Both the position numbers and the translations under genes were made by a program. Below are positions 1-9,796 of a DNA stretch of 64,000 bases, one piece after another; the stretch's first letter is position 1, and every line of letters begins with the position of its first letter. A model generated the notes under the pieces. The model was not told the origin of the DNA. It was given only the letters and a program-made list of their open reading frames with translations, and made no database searches. Source of the DNA: Bacteroidales bacterium (GTDB lineage: Bacteria; Bacteroidota; Bacteroidia; Bacteroidales; Muribaculaceae); contig CAJTEX010000009.1 in assembly GCA_910575615.1 (NCBI GenBank), positions 54,393 to 118,392 on the forward strand. The letters are read 5' to 3'.

Positions 1-20
1 ACTAAAACCGCCAGACTGAA

Positions 21-1031
<1,011 letters not shown>

Positions 1032-1046
1032 TTGCCGTAGCCTGCC

Positions 1047-3227
1047 ATGCTGTTGCCCCTGCTGAATGCCGCTCCGCTGGTGACCGACCCTGTCAAGATA
1101 TTCCTGATAGTGCTGGTCATCATCCTGCTCGCGCCTGTGGCATTGAACAGGTTGAAGATTCCGCATATCATAGGCATGATTGTGGCCGGGGTGGCCGTGG
1201 GGCCTTTCGGCCTCAATATCCTCGACCGCGACAGCTCGTTCAACATCTTCGGACAGGTGGGGCTGCTGTATCTCATGTTCCTTGCCGGACTTGAGATAGA
1301 CATGTTCCACCTGCGCCTGAACCTCAGGCGCGGGGCTGTCTTCGGGGCGTTGACGTTCCTGATTCCGATGGCCATGGGTGTGGCGGCCAGCGTGTATGTG
1401 TTGCATACCCCCTGGCTTACGGCTTTCCTGCTGGCCTCGATGTATGCCTCCCACACGCTGATAGCCTATCCGGTGGCGGCCAGGCTCGGCATCACCAAAT
1501 CGCCGGCGGTGCTGATTTCGGTGGTGGCTACGATAGTCTGTGTCATCGGAGCCCTCCTGGTGCTGGCGGCGGCTGTCAACATCCACGAGACCGGCGAACT
1601 AAGCGTCGGGCGGATGCTGTTGCTGCTGTCCAAGTCCGGGGCATATTGCGCCGGGGTGTTGTATCTCTACCCCAGGATGACGCGCTGGTTCTTCAAGAGC
1701 TATTCTGAGAAAGTCACCCAGTATGTCTTCATCCTCGCGATGGTCTTCCTGTCGGCATGGCTGTCTGGGATGGTGGGTCTTGAGCCTGTGCTGGGGGCAT
1801 TCTTCGCCGGGCTTGTGCTCAACCGCTATGTCCCCTCCAGCTCGCCGCTCATGAACTCCATAGAGTTTGTGGGCAACGCGTTGTTCATCCCCTATTTCCT
1901 CATCGGGGTAGGGATGATGATCAACGTGGGGGTCATCGTCAAAGGCAACACCCTCTGGGTCGCGTCGGTGATGCTCGCCGTGGCCCTGGCCAGCAAATGG
2001 CTGGCCGCGTACATAGCCCAGAAAGGCTACCGGATGGACTCGGCAGACCGGGGTGTGATGTTCGGCCTGACGACAGCCCACACGGCAGTGGCCTTGGCCG
2101 TGGTCACAATCGGTTACAACATGGTGTTGCCCGACGGCTCCAGGATGATGGACGAGACCATACTCAACGGCACAGTGCTTGTGATACTCGTCACATGCGC
2201 CATCGCCCCGATTGTCACCTCCCGGGCCGCCACCCGCATCAAGCTCAGGATGCTTGGCGCCCCGGATGCCGCGTCGGGCCAGACCGCCCCGGTGACGGGC
2301 AATATACTGGTGCCGGTGGCAAATCCGATAACCGCGGCATCCCTCGCCGAACTCGCGTTGCTCATGAGACGCCGGAAGGAGGGCCCGCGTGCCGACCGAT
2401 TCTTCGCCCTGCATGTCCGCAACGACAACTCCCGCGCGTCAAAAGAGATGGGGGCCAGTTCGCTGGCTCTCGCCAAAGGGGCCGCCGCTGGGGTGGATGT
2501 CGCCATGGAGTCAATAGAGAGATACGACCTCAACACCGTCACCGGCATCCTCAACACCGTCAACGAGCGCGACATCACAGCCATAGTGATGGGAATGCAC
2601 CGCAAGTCGAGCGTCATCGACACATTCCTCGGCTCTAAAATCGAACAGCTTGTCAAGGGCACACGTCAGATGGTGGTGCTGTCGAGATGCTACATCCCCG
2701 TCAACACCGTCACCCGCATAGTGGTCTTCGTCCCCCAAAAAGCCGAGTACGAGACCGGTTTCCGCCAATGGGTCGAATCCCTCGGCTCCCTCGCCCGCGA
2801 AGTCGGCTGCCGGCTGATATTCTGCGCCAACGCCCAGGGCCGCTCCCAGATAGCCGGAGTCATCACCCACGCCAAGCTCGGCATACGCCACGAATACCGC
2901 CCGGCCGATGGCATCGACGACTTTATGCTGCTGGCCAACAAAGTGCTTGACGACGACCTACTTGTGGTGATTGGCGCACGCCGCGACTCAGTCAGCTACA
3001 CCCCCGAGATGACAGACATTGCCCTCTTCCTCCAGCGTTACTTCGACCGCAACAACCTGCTGCTCATCTACCCCGCCCAGTTCGGCGAAAACCGCCTCAA
3101 TCCCGACGACACACAGACCACCTTCGCCGACCCCCTCGGCACCGGTCCGGCCTCCGCCCCCTCCATCCTCCGCTCCATCCGCGGCCGCCTCCAGCGTCTC
3201 CGCCCCCTCCCCCGTCGCCATCGTTGA
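1047..3227 (+). CDS. CPA2-family cation:proton antiporter with C-terminal USP-like domains
   Basis: An inner-membrane monovalent cation/proton exchanger. Residues about 1-400 hold roughly a dozen hydrophobic helices, with family-typical stretches such as LMFLAGLEIDMF and LGAFFAGLVLNRY (Na+/H+ exchanger domain). After about residue 410 the protein becomes soluble and resembles tandem universal stress protein domains, a known arrangement in Bacteroidetes antiporters. The last 35 residues are Pro/Ser/Arg-rich and low in complexity, merging with the repeat tract that follows. It starts 15 bases after asd. The ion cannot be read from sequence. Confidence 0.85.
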   Translation: MLLPLLNAAPLVTDPVKIFLIVLVIILLAPVALNRLKIPHIIGMIVAGVAVGPFGLNILDRDSSFNIFGQVGLLYLMFLAGLEIDMFHLRLNLRRGAVFGALTFLIPMAMGVAASVYVLHTPWLTAFLLASMYASHTLIAYPVAARLGITKSPAVLISVVATIVCVIGALLVLAAAVNIHETGELSVGRMLLLLSKSGAYCAGVLYLYPRMTRWFFKSYSEKVTQYVFILAMVFLSAWLSGMVGLEPVLGAFFAGLVLNRYVPSSSPLMNSIEFVGNALFIPYFLIGVGMMINVGVIVKGNTLWVASVMLAVALASKWLAAYIAQKGYRMDSADRGVMFGLTTAHTAVALAVVTIGYNMVLPDGSRMMDETILNGTVLVILVTCAIAPIVTSRAATRIKLRMLGAPDAASGQTAPVTGNILVPVANPITAASLAELALLMRRRKEGPRADRFFALHVRNDNSRASKEMGASSLALAKGAAAGVDVAMESIERYDLNTVTGILNTVNERDITAIVMGMHRKSSVIDTFLGSKIEQLVKGTRQMVVLSRCYIPVNTVTRIVVFVPQKAEYETGFRQWVESLGSLAREVGCRLIFCANAQGRSQIAGVITHAKLGIRHEYRPADGIDDFMLLANKVLDDDLLVVIGARRDSVSYTPEMTDIALFLQRYFDRNNLLLIYPAQFGENRLNPDDTQTTFADPLGTGPASAPSILRSIRGRLQRLRPLPRRHR

Positions 3228-3285
3228 CCCTCCTCCCCAACCTCCTCGGAAGCCAGGTGCGACGGCCAGCAGCATCCATCCCCGT

Positions 3286-3400
3286 CCATCCCCTCCATTC
3301 CCGTTCTGTCCATTCCATCTTCGTCTATTCCATCCATTCCCGTTCCGTCCATTCCATCTTCGTCTATTCTATCCCATTCATTCATCCTATCCCATTTCCT
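3286..3400. repeat. Imperfect 39-bp tandem repeat in pyrimidine-rich tract
   Basis: Two adjacent copies of a 39-base unit, starting at 3301 and 3340 and built from CCATTC/CGTCTATTC-like words, lie in a strand made almost wholly of C and T. Shorter CCATTC and CCCGTCCATC words flank them. ORFs on either strand here are low-complexity products of the repeat, not genes. The stretch 3228-3530 otherwise shows nothing recognisable. Confidence 0.7.
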
Positions 3401-3538
3401 GTTTTGCTCCTCTCTCATTATCCCGCTCTCCCTTGTACCCTGAGTGCGTTCCTGACATACTCAGTTTGCAAAAAACGGCCAAAAAATATCTCAAACCATC
3501 AAAAACGCCACCTTCTTCAAAAAAATATCCCAAAAAAT

Positions 3539-3569
3539 TTTGTCAATCAAAAAAAACTCCCTACCTTTG
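3539..3569 (+). promoter_or_regulatory. Promoter of tRNA-Lys
   Basis: A Bacteroidetes-type promoter: TTTG at 3539-3542, a 19-base spacer, then TACCTTTG at 3562-3569. It sits 39 bases before the mature tRNA, so a short 5' leader would be removed by RNase P. Confidence 0.75.
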
Positions 3570-3608
3570 CATCGCATTTAAGGAAATGCGCTCGGCATTA
3601 CGCCAAAA

Positions 3609-3681
3609 GACTCCGTAGCTCAGTTGGTAGAGCAACTGACTCTTAATCAGTGGGTCGAGAGTTCGAGCCTCTCCGGGGTCA
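3609..3681 (+). tRNA. tRNA-Lys (anticodon CTT)
   Basis: A full cloverleaf. The acceptor stem GACTCCG (3609-3615) pairs with CGGGGTC (3674-3680) with one G-U; the discriminator base is A3681. The anticodon stem ACTGA/TCAGT encloses loop CTCTTAA with anticodon CTT at 3642-3644, and the T loop is GTTCGAG-like. No CCA is encoded. The 3' end is the integration target of the mobile element: the last 14 tRNA bases plus one flanking base recur at 63465-63479. Integration keeps this tRNA intact and still linked to its own promoter. Confidence 0.97.
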
Positions 3682-3682
3682 C
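3668..3682 (+). other. attL core: 3' end of tRNA-Lys
   Basis: CCTCTCCGGGGTCAC is identical to 63465-63479 and spans the 3' side of the tRNA T arm and acceptor stem. A 15-base identity at the two ends of a conjugative region with the integrase gene adjacent marks this as the crossover core. Confidence 0.9.
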
Positions 3683-3705
3683 TATTAAAGACCACAGAAA
3701 GTGGA

Positions 3706-3740
3706 AAACCGTTGAAAATCAGACATTTTCAACGGTTTTT
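3706..3740 (+). terminator. Rho-independent terminator carried at the ICE left end
   Basis: Stem AACCGTTGAAAA / TTTTCAACGGTT with a 7-base loop, followed by a T-rich run. It lies just inside the element, so the tRNA transcript now ends on ICE-supplied sequence. Confidence 0.85.
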
Positions 3741-3784
3741 ATTTTTGCACAAACCGCAAAAATCGGCATATCTGAGCACTCTGC

Positions 3785-4065
3785 GGTGTAAGAATCGGGA
3801 ATAGATTTTGAAAATTCAAAATTTACACCCGAAGACTTGCCAATCTTCTGACTGACGCATAGTTACAGACACACGACTACCCCGAATACACCCCAATTTT
3901 CGCCGATTTTCCATAAATGGGTTCGGGCACCACTCCATTTATAGGTAAATCATTGAAAACTACGGGTAAAGAATTTCAGACCCCACTAAAACGAGTCAGT
4001 ATCTGCGCTCAAATGCAGGTGTAAATTCTGAGGAAATCTTTTTGCTGGTCTCGATTCTTACACCC
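3785..4065. other. Left-end arm-type repeats (GGTGTAA family), likely integrase or Xis sites
   Basis: Four copies of a GGTGTAA(G)AAT-like word lie in the 450-base gap between the tRNA and int. Two are direct (3785-3795 and 4018-4027) and two inverted (ATTTACACCC ending at 3830, ATTCTTACACCC ending at 4065). The outer pair form a 12-base inverted repeat, GTGTAAGAATCG / CGATTCTTACAC. A fifth copy lies near the other end at 63386. Spacing and placement fit the arm-type sites bound by the integrase N-terminal domain. No other gene is seen between 3747 and 4134. Confidence 0.6.
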
Positions 4066-4134
4066 GAAAAGATCATATTTCGCTGATATTCAAATTTCTG
4101 CACCATAAGAGCACGACATGAGATTATTAACTTT

Positions 4135-5469
4135 ATGTCAAAAAAGACTCTTATGTATCAAGCGAATTATTACACGCTGACCTTTATGATACGAAAGGCT
4201 CAGCAGAAAAAATCCGGGGAAACTCCGATTTTTGCTCGCATAACCGTTTCCGGCCAGCGAGCCGAGTTCAACATCAACCGTAGTGTCGACCCTGACAACT
4301 GGAACGCCGCCAAAGGACTTTCCTTTGGAAAGTCCAAGAGAGATATTGAGCTCAACAAGTATTTGGACTCAATCCGTGTCCGCATAAGCGAGATTCATGC
4401 CTCGCTTGTGAAAGATGAAGAGGCAATCAATCCTCTCATCATCAAGCAGCACTTTCTCGGTAATGCCGAGGGGCCGAAGATGCTGTGTGCAGTGTTCAAC
4501 TATGTCAACGAACAACACAAGGAGAGATTCGACCGTGGCGACATCTGCGATGGTACATACCTGCGCTGGAAACGCTGTGCCGAATATCTCGCTGAGTTTA
4601 TTCAGAAGCGAGAAGGAAGGGACGATATTCCTATTAAAAAGTTGACAAGCGGCATGATTGACGACTTCGAGCACTTTCTGCGTGTCAACAAGGGTAACGG
4701 CAACAATGCCGCCATCCGATATGTCCGCTATCTAAAGAAGGTGACCCGTGTCGCTCTCGCCAACAAGTGGCTTGATGAAGACCCCTTCATCGACAAGCAC
4801 TACTCCCGAACCGCCACAAACCGTGGTCATCTTGGCGAGGAAGAGGTAAAGCGAATCATGGCACTCAATCTGACGGAGTTTCCCCGCCTCGACCAAGTGC
4901 GCGACACCTTCGTCTTCTGTTGCTTCACAGGTCTGGCGTTTGCCGACATTTCCACCCTCTCAAAAGAATTCATTGTCGAAGATGACAATGGAGAGAAGTG
5001 GATACGCAAGCCTCGTCAGAAAACCGGCGAGATAAGCACCATCCCGCTCCTTGATATTCCGCAGCGTCTAATCAAGAAGTATGAAAATCATCCGACGGTC
5101 ATAGCCAAGGGGATTGTTCTGCCGGTAATATCCAACCAGCGCATGAATTCCTATCTTGCCGAGATTGCGACTCTCGCCAAAATCCAGAAGCATCTGACAA
5201 CACACATCGCGCGCCATACATTTGCGACTATGTCGCTCCGCAATCATGTCCCCATTGAGTCTATTTCAAAGATGCTCGGCCATTCCGACATTCAGACTAC
5301 TCAAATCTACGCGAAAATGCTCGATGAAGCTGTGTCGGAAGATATGCAGAAGATGCGCTCAAAATTCGACGGCATAGACCACAACATCAATCCTCTCCCC
5401 GAAAAACCTACAACTTTTGAGCGTGAGCCGCTCAAAAAGCGTGGACGTCCGAGAAAAAATCCTCTTTGA
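4135..5469 (+). CDS. int: Tyrosine recombinase (ICE integrase)
   Basis: The 444-residue protein would catalyse integration into and excision from the tRNA-Lys 3' end. It has an N-terminal arm-binding region (about 10-100), a SAM-like core-binding domain (about 110-220) and a C-terminal catalytic domain. Visible catalytic parts are HIAR (H357, R360), LGH (H383) and the nucleophile Y392 in TQIYAK. The first catalytic arginine is absent: the box reads FTGLAFAD with A268 at that position, a substitution known in Bacteroides integrases such as IntDOT. The basic C-terminal tail is KKRGRPRKN. It reads away from the tRNA, with arm-type repeats upstream and a terminator 20 bases downstream. Confidence 0.93.
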   Translation: MSKKTLMYQANYYTLTFMIRKAQQKKSGETPIFARITVSGQRAEFNINRSVDPDNWNAAKGLSFGKSKRDIELNKYLDSIRVRISEIHASLVKDEEAINPLIIKQHFLGNAEGPKMLCAVFNYVNEQHKERFDRGDICDGTYLRWKRCAEYLAEFIQKREGRDDIPIKKLTSGMIDDFEHFLRVNKGNGNNAAIRYVRYLKKVTRVALANKWLDEDPFIDKHYSRTATNRGHLGEEEVKRIMALNLTEFPRLDQVRDTFVFCCFTGLAFADISTLSKEFIVEDDNGEKWIRKPRQKTGEISTIPLLDIPQRLIKKYENHPTVIAKGIVLPVISNQRMNSYLAEIATLAKIQKHLTTHIARHTFATMSLRNHVPIESISKMLGHSDIQTTQIYAKMLDEAVSEDMQKMRSKFDGIDHNINPLPEKPTTFEREPLKKRGRPRKNPL

Positions 5470-5487
5470 GGAATGACAGAATTAATG

Positions 5488-5526
5488 AAGGGCGACAATC
5501 GAGCATGACACTCGGTTGTCGCCCTT
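5488..5526. terminator. Bidirectional terminator between int and the convergent HTH operon
   Basis: A long near-perfect stem (AAGGGCGACAA...TTGTCGCCCTT, extended by an inner TCGAG/CTCGG-like pairing) lies 18 bases after the int stop and 30 bases before the end of the minus-strand operon. Confidence 0.85.
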
Positions 5527-5556
5527 CGGCCAGTTTATATGTATAACACAATCACG

Positions 5557-5850
5557 TCAGTATTTGGCGTGGAAGTTGGCGTTGAGCCATTCTTCTATCT
5601 CCGCTTCATCGTAGATGGTCTTGCCACCTATTTTATAATAGGGAATGATATTGGCATTGCGGAAGTTCTGGAGAGTACGGCGATGCAACGACAGCCGTTT
5701 TGACAATTCCTTGTCTTCGATGAAGAATCTCCCTGCCAACGGCGGTCGGATATTCGGGGCTATCGCCTCAAACATTTCAGCCAATTCCCTTGCCTGTGCA
5801 TAGAATGTCATCACACCGGGATGGCGTTTGGTGATAATCTCATCTGTCAT
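5557..5850 (-). CDS. Small helix-turn-helix DNA-binding protein (excisionase-like)
   Basis: 97 residues. The C-terminal half (about 45-95) reads as a MerR/excisionase-type winged HTH: KELSKRLSLHRRTLQNFRNANIIPYYKIGGKTIYDEAEIEEWL, here cited in part only through its key words LSLHRRTLQ and IYDEAEIEEWL. Such proteins in Bacteroides ICEs act in excision or its control. It overlaps the upstream gene by 4 bases (ATGA), so translation is probably coupled. It is the last gene of the minus-strand block. Whether it is the recombination directionality factor is an inference from position. Confidence 0.75.
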   Translation of the reverse strand: MTDEIITKRHPGVMTFYAQARELAEMFEAIAPNIRPPLAGRFFIEDKELSKRLSLHRRTLQNFRNANIIPYYKIGGKTIYDEAEIEEWLNANFHAKY

Positions 5851-6152
5851 AGGCTTCCTCCGGCCTCCATCCGGTTGTCGTCAAGATAACGTCCTATCTC
5901 AGCTTCGCTGAACAGACAGTTCCCTCCCGGCTCTTGGAAGTAGCCTATCTTTCCGCTTGATTTCAGCGTCTGGAGCTGGCGGACGGTGATACACATGGCA
6001 TTTGCCGCCGCGTATGGTGTGAGCCATTTTCCGGAACCGGCGGGTGGATGTAGCAGTTTCCACATACGGCTCACCATTGTGTGAAGAAACTGCATGGATT
6101 TCACCATGTCCTCAAACACCTCCTTGTCTATTTCGATTGTCTGCATAGGCAA
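5847..6152 (-). CDS. Helix-turn-helix domain protein
   Basis: 101 residues with an N-terminal helical segment (MQTIEIDKEVFEDMVKSMQ) and a C-terminal HTH_17-like module ending in LFSEAEIGRYLDD. The layout matches the neighbouring 97-residue protein and the 125-residue protein at 9797-10174, so this operon carries three related DNA-binding proteins. It starts 7 bases after the topoisomerase-like gene and overlaps the next gene by 4 bases. Probably a regulator or accessory factor of excision; the exact role cannot be read. Confidence 0.7.
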   Translation of the reverse strand: MPMQTIEIDKEVFEDMVKSMQFLHTMVSRMWKLLHPPAGSGKWLTPYAAANAMCITVRQLQTLKSSGKIGYFQEPGGNCLFSEAEIGRYLDDNRMEAGGSL

Positions 6153-6159
6153 TTCTATT

Positions 6160-8127
6160 TTATGAATATATCTTGGCGGCTTTGGCGGAGAATGTCACGC
6201 CGAAACGGTTGTCGATTACCAGCGATTCGCAGAATTTGCGACCTCTGGTATTTGTAAAGCCGTAGATGGGCGATGTGTATTTGTATCGGACGAGTTGCTC
6301 GATGTCCTTGTCGGTCAGGTCGTAGCCGTGGAAGTGGAGCGGGATTGAGAATCCACAGCACTCACAGGCAACTGTAGCCGGGAACACGGTCAGTCCGTGG
6401 TTGCCGCATTTCGGACAGGTGTAGCCCGATACCTTGCTGACAAAGGATTTCTTGTCGGTGATGAGCGAGAGAATAAGGGGATGAATCCAGTTCTCATACT
6501 CCCGCATTACCGGCTTTGTTGGCTTGCGGTTCTCCGCGAGCGCGTCAACCTCGTCAATCTGGCTGATGTACTTGCCGATGTCGGAGAGTTCGAGATGGCC
6601 GACGTGTGAAAGAAGCACACGCGCCTTCTCCGTCGGCTCGATGTCTCCAAGCAGATATTTCACTAATCCGTTGTCGATGAGACGCTGGAGGCAGGCTCCG
6701 CAGTCGCGGTAACTGCCCACGGGAAGAAGTGAGGGGGTATCACCGTCAGTGTTGACCAGTTCATTGAGGTCGTGCAGGAAGGCTACGGCGGTCAGGGTTT
6801 CGGGCGTGCGATTCGAGAAAGAGAATATATTCACGCCTGAGACTGTAAATGCGATGCTCCCCGGAACACATTCCGCATTGTCGGGCAGTTCGGCTGTGCC
6901 GAAGATGTCGATACCCTCTATATTAGCCATGATACCGACCTCGATACATTTGGCAGAGTCAAATGCCATTTCGGTACGGGTGCTGATGAGTTCATACACA
7001 CGCTGCTCGTCGTCGCTGAGAAAGAGAGGTGTACGCTCGGTAGTGATAATTCCGTGGCAGTAGGGTATCTGCTCTTCCGGACGGAACGGGAACGCCTTTG
7101 CCTCAGGGAAGCGACGCTCAACGTGACGCTTCAGATGATGAGGTAGTGATGACACCGAGGTGCGGGGCGACGAGATAAGCCCTTTCTCAAACAGAAGGTC
7201 TGCGGCCGCCATTGTACGAGCTGGCAGGAATCCCAGCTCCTCGATGGACACCTCCTGAAGGGTCGCCATGTTGAGCAACTCGTGGCACCACTCCACTTTC
7301 GGGTTGACCTCCACAACCTCAGCTGTGACAGTCTTGCCGTTCATTTTCATGAAATTCTCATAAACTTTCTGCGCGTCCGATTCCTTGCACCATATTTCCG
7401 TGGGTGCCAACTGTGCATCCTTTCCATCCCACTTGCCGGATATACCAACACCGTAGCGGGTCTTCTTGGGGAATTTGACTTTCATGTTGTCGTAGCTGTT
7501 GCAAAGGAGCCAGAGCGCGGCGATGTCCATGCGCTCCATCGGGAACGACTGCTTGCCATACATCTGGGCGAATGCCTGTTCCACATTGGCACGGAACAGA
7601 AAGTTCATTCCGTGGTGAACGAAACCGGAGCGGGCTATACGTGTGATGTTGCGGCCTGACTCGCGGTTACGGTAGGCGTAGGTTATCGACCGGTTGCTCA
7701 GTGTGGTCAGCCACATGCGGCTGGTACGGCATCCGGCCTTTGCCGCCTGACATAGAATAGCGAATAGAGCCTGAGCCTCACTTCCGTTGTTTGAGGCGAA
7801 GATAACCTCTGCGGCCTGCTCGACAAGAGCATGAAGTCTGATGACTGTGCTTTTATCCTCGTCGCTGACTTTGAATTTGCCGTTCTCGTTGTAAGCACGG
7901 ATACCATACAGGTATCTCGTCGGGATGAAAGGGAGCGTCTTGATGAAGTCGCTGCCACCGGCGTAATACTGATACGGAGCCGGCTCGACGAGACTGGGCT
8001 CGACGGAGGTGATGACGATGCTGCCGGTGTCGTTGGTGTAGTCGCCGTTTTCGGTGCGGTCGGTGCAGTTGAGGGCGCGGGATACGGCGAAGGCGATTTG
8101 GGTGGAGTGTGCGATTACGAGATTCAT
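6160..8127 (-). CDS. Catalytically degenerate type IA topoisomerase-like protein
   Basis: The 655-residue protein keeps the outline of bacterial TopB. The N-terminus LVIAHSTQIAFAVSRAL aligns with the toprim start LVIAEKPS..A..IA, so the catalytic Glu is His7. FASNNGSEAQ (residues 110-119) aligns with ATDxGREGE, so the metal-binding Asp is Asn113 and the last Glu is Gln119. SPRT (320-323) stands where TopB has YPRT, so the nucleophilic Tyr is Ser320. A zinc ribbon CPKCG...CECCG follows near the C-terminus. CTnDOT-type elements carry an active topoisomerase III-like Exc in this region; here the chemistry appears lost while the fold and length remain. A structural or DNA-binding role is inferred. 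The homology is read by eye and the alignment is distant. Confidence 0.65.
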   Translation of the reverse strand: MNLVIAHSTQIAFAVSRALNCTDRTENGDYTNDTGSIVITSVEPSLVEPAPYQYYAGGSDFIKTLPFIPTRYLYGIRAYNENGKFKVSDEDKSTVIRLHALVEQAAEVIFASNNGSEAQALFAILCQAAKAGCRTSRMWLTTLSNRSITYAYRNRESGRNITRIARSGFVHHGMNFLFRANVEQAFAQMYGKQSFPMERMDIAALWLLCNSYDNMKVKFPKKTRYGVGISGKWDGKDAQLAPTEIWCKESDAQKVYENFMKMNGKTVTAEVVEVNPKVEWCHELLNMATLQEVSIEELGFLPARTMAAADLLFEKGLISSPRTSVSSLPHHLKRHVERRFPEAKAFPFRPEEQIPYCHGIITTERTPLFLSDDEQRVYELISTRTEMAFDSAKCIEVGIMANIEGIDIFGTAELPDNAECVPGSIAFTVSGVNIFSFSNRTPETLTAVAFLHDLNELVNTDGDTPSLLPVGSYRDCGACLQRLIDNGLVKYLLGDIEPTEKARVLLSHVGHLELSDIGKYISQIDEVDALAENRKPTKPVMREYENWIHPLILSLITDKKSFVSKVSGYTCPKCGNHGLTVFPATVACECCGFSIPLHFHGYDLTDKDIEQLVRYKYTSPIYGFTNTRGRKFCESLVIDNRFGVTFSAKAAKIYS

Positions 8128-8185
8128 AATATTACTTATTTTATTGATTATTACTTATTTTAATTATTAAAAGATATTTCGGAAA

Positions 8186-8214
8186 GACATGGGGAGGGCC
8201 TGCCTCCCCATGTC
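8186..8214 (-). terminator. Strong hairpin between the DUF3945 gene and the topoisomerase-like gene
   Basis: A perfect 12-bp stem GACATGGGGAGG / CCTCCCCATGTC with a 5-base loop. The bases after it on the minus strand are only moderately T-rich, so it may be an attenuator or a transcript-protecting stem rather than a full stop. Confidence 0.6.
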
Positions 8215-8264
8215 GGTGAAGAGGACAGCCATTCGGAAATGGCGGGAACTATGTCAGTCGGAGT

Positions 8265-9767
8265 TTATACTTTCGGTCCCTTCGGCTTGCGCTGTTGCGC
8301 CTGCTGCTGTTCGTTCTTGGGAGCCGTCTGACCCTTATGTAGCGGGTCGGTGATGTTTTTCGTAGCCTCGTTGGTCTTTCCCTGATTGTTCACGGCATAC
8401 TGGGTCTTGCTCTCCTCGGCCACGCCGACAACCTTCTTGTTTTCGGCATAGTGATATTCAGTGACCGGACGCTGTTTCTCCTTGTTGAACTGTAGAAATA
8501 CCGTGCAGGGCTGGCCTTGCTTGTCAGTGACATTTACCATCTCGATCTTTTTACCAGCCATATAGTCGGCAATCTGCTGTTCGTTGAACCGGGTATCCTT
8601 CCACTTGGTGATACGCTTGGGATTACCGTCGGCGTCAACCCATGAGTTGCGCTGCTGTTGCTGCTGCTTCTCACCGGACTGCTCCTGTTTGAGCGACTGG
8701 GTGCGGACGAACTCGACATCGCGCTTGTCGGCATTATACTGGAGGTCGCTGGTGAATTTGCGCCCGTTGTTCAGCTCGATTTCCTTGCCGTGTACCACAC
8801 CGCCGTCTTTCAGGATACCTATCTCCTTCATCGAAAGCTCAGTCTTGCCGATGTGGTTCTTGATAAAGATTTTATCCACGGGCATCGCCTCGATTTCGTT
8901 GGTGAGGCGGTCAACGCTGACCAGACATTTCTTCATCTCCCCGGTCTTGGGGTCGGCAAGTTCAACGACCTTACCGAGATTGCCGGTTTTGAGAAGCTGC
9001 TCCTTGTCCTCCTTCGAGAACTCGTAGCCACGGAAGGGAACGTCAAGTCTTGGCTCGTTCTTGATGAAGTGAGGCGCGAGAGTGAAACTTCCGTCTGGCT
9101 GCTCCTTGAAGGATAGGCGGGCATCGAGAGTGAATTTCTCATCGCCGAACTGCGGCGTGACGGTAAAGAGCTGGGGCGACTTGTGGTTGTAGAGCATCGA
9201 CTGGAGCGCGCCTGACTGTTCGAGTGTTTCGCGCTTTACGCCCCACTGCTGCTCGATGGTCGTCCAGTCTATCCTGTCGGGGTCAACGGGTGTCGCCTTT
9301 GTTGCGGTGGTTGTCGCTTCCGTCCGGCTCTGCGTGTTGTCCTGTTCGGGCTGAGGCTTTACTTCCGGTTTCTGCTGTACTTCCGCCGGGGTCTGCTCCT
9401 GCGCCGGGGCCTGTTCCTGAGTCTGTGCCACAGACTTCATATCGACCTCATAAGGCTTGAGCATCTCGCCGTTTGACTCAGTGTCTTGGATTAGGTCTGC
9501 CATTGCCGGAGCGATTGCATCATAGCGATCGGCGGGGAGTTTGAAGAATCCGAACAGCGTAGGGTTCTTCGCCTGACGGATGAAATTGGAGATGAACGCC
9601 TCGATGGGGTTCTGGTTTTTGTTGAACTTAACGAGGTCGCTCAACTTGGCAGTCTTGGCATCTGCCATCTTCGGGGTGCCGTCGGGATTCTGACCGACGA
9701 CTGCGCCTACCTGTCCCGTCTCGTTATTACGGGCAATCAGCACTTCCTGTTCCTGGATATTTTCCAT
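8265..9767 (-). CDS. DUF4099/DUF3945 domain protein of ICE
   Basis: 500 residues. Residues about 1-110 form a conserved N-terminal region; then comes a Gln/Pro/Thr-rich linker (about 112-160). A DUF4099-like module follows (WTTIEQQWGVKRETLEQSG...). Next is a DUF3945-like segment (VPFRGYEFSKEDKEQLLKTG..) with a second copy of related sequence (ITKWKDTRFNEQQIADYMAG), and then a charged, Gln-rich tail. Proteins of this build are standard passengers of Bacteroidetes ICEs, next to topoisomerase and helicase genes; their biochemical role is not established. It lies in the minus-strand block 29 bases after the 125-residue HTH gene. Confidence 0.75.
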   Translation of the reverse strand: MENIQEQEVLIARNNETGQVGAVVGQNPDGTPKMADAKTAKLSDLVKFNKNQNPIEAFISNFIRQAKNPTLFGFFKLPADRYDAIAPAMADLIQDTESNGEMLKPYEVDMKSVAQTQEQAPAQEQTPAEVQQKPEVKPQPEQDNTQSRTEATTTATKATPVDPDRIDWTTIEQQWGVKRETLEQSGALQSMLYNHKSPQLFTVTPQFGDEKFTLDARLSFKEQPDGSFTLAPHFIKNEPRLDVPFRGYEFSKEDKEQLLKTGNLGKVVELADPKTGEMKKCLVSVDRLTNEIEAMPVDKIFIKNHIGKTELSMKEIGILKDGGVVHGKEIELNNGRKFTSDLQYNADKRDVEFVRTQSLKQEQSGEKQQQQQRNSWVDADGNPKRITKWKDTRFNEQQIADYMAGKKIEMVNVTDKQGQPCTVFLQFNKEKQRPVTEYHYAENKKVVGVAEESKTQYAVNNQGKTNEATKNITDPLHKGQTAPKNEQQQAQQRKPKGPKV

Positions 9768-9796
9768 AAACTTATATAGGGGGATTTTATGGCACC

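Noticed and set aside
3286..3400. Possible CRISPR array or minisatellite
   Set aside because: Only two 39-base units plus short words, no unique spacers and no cas genes; a simple tandem repeat.
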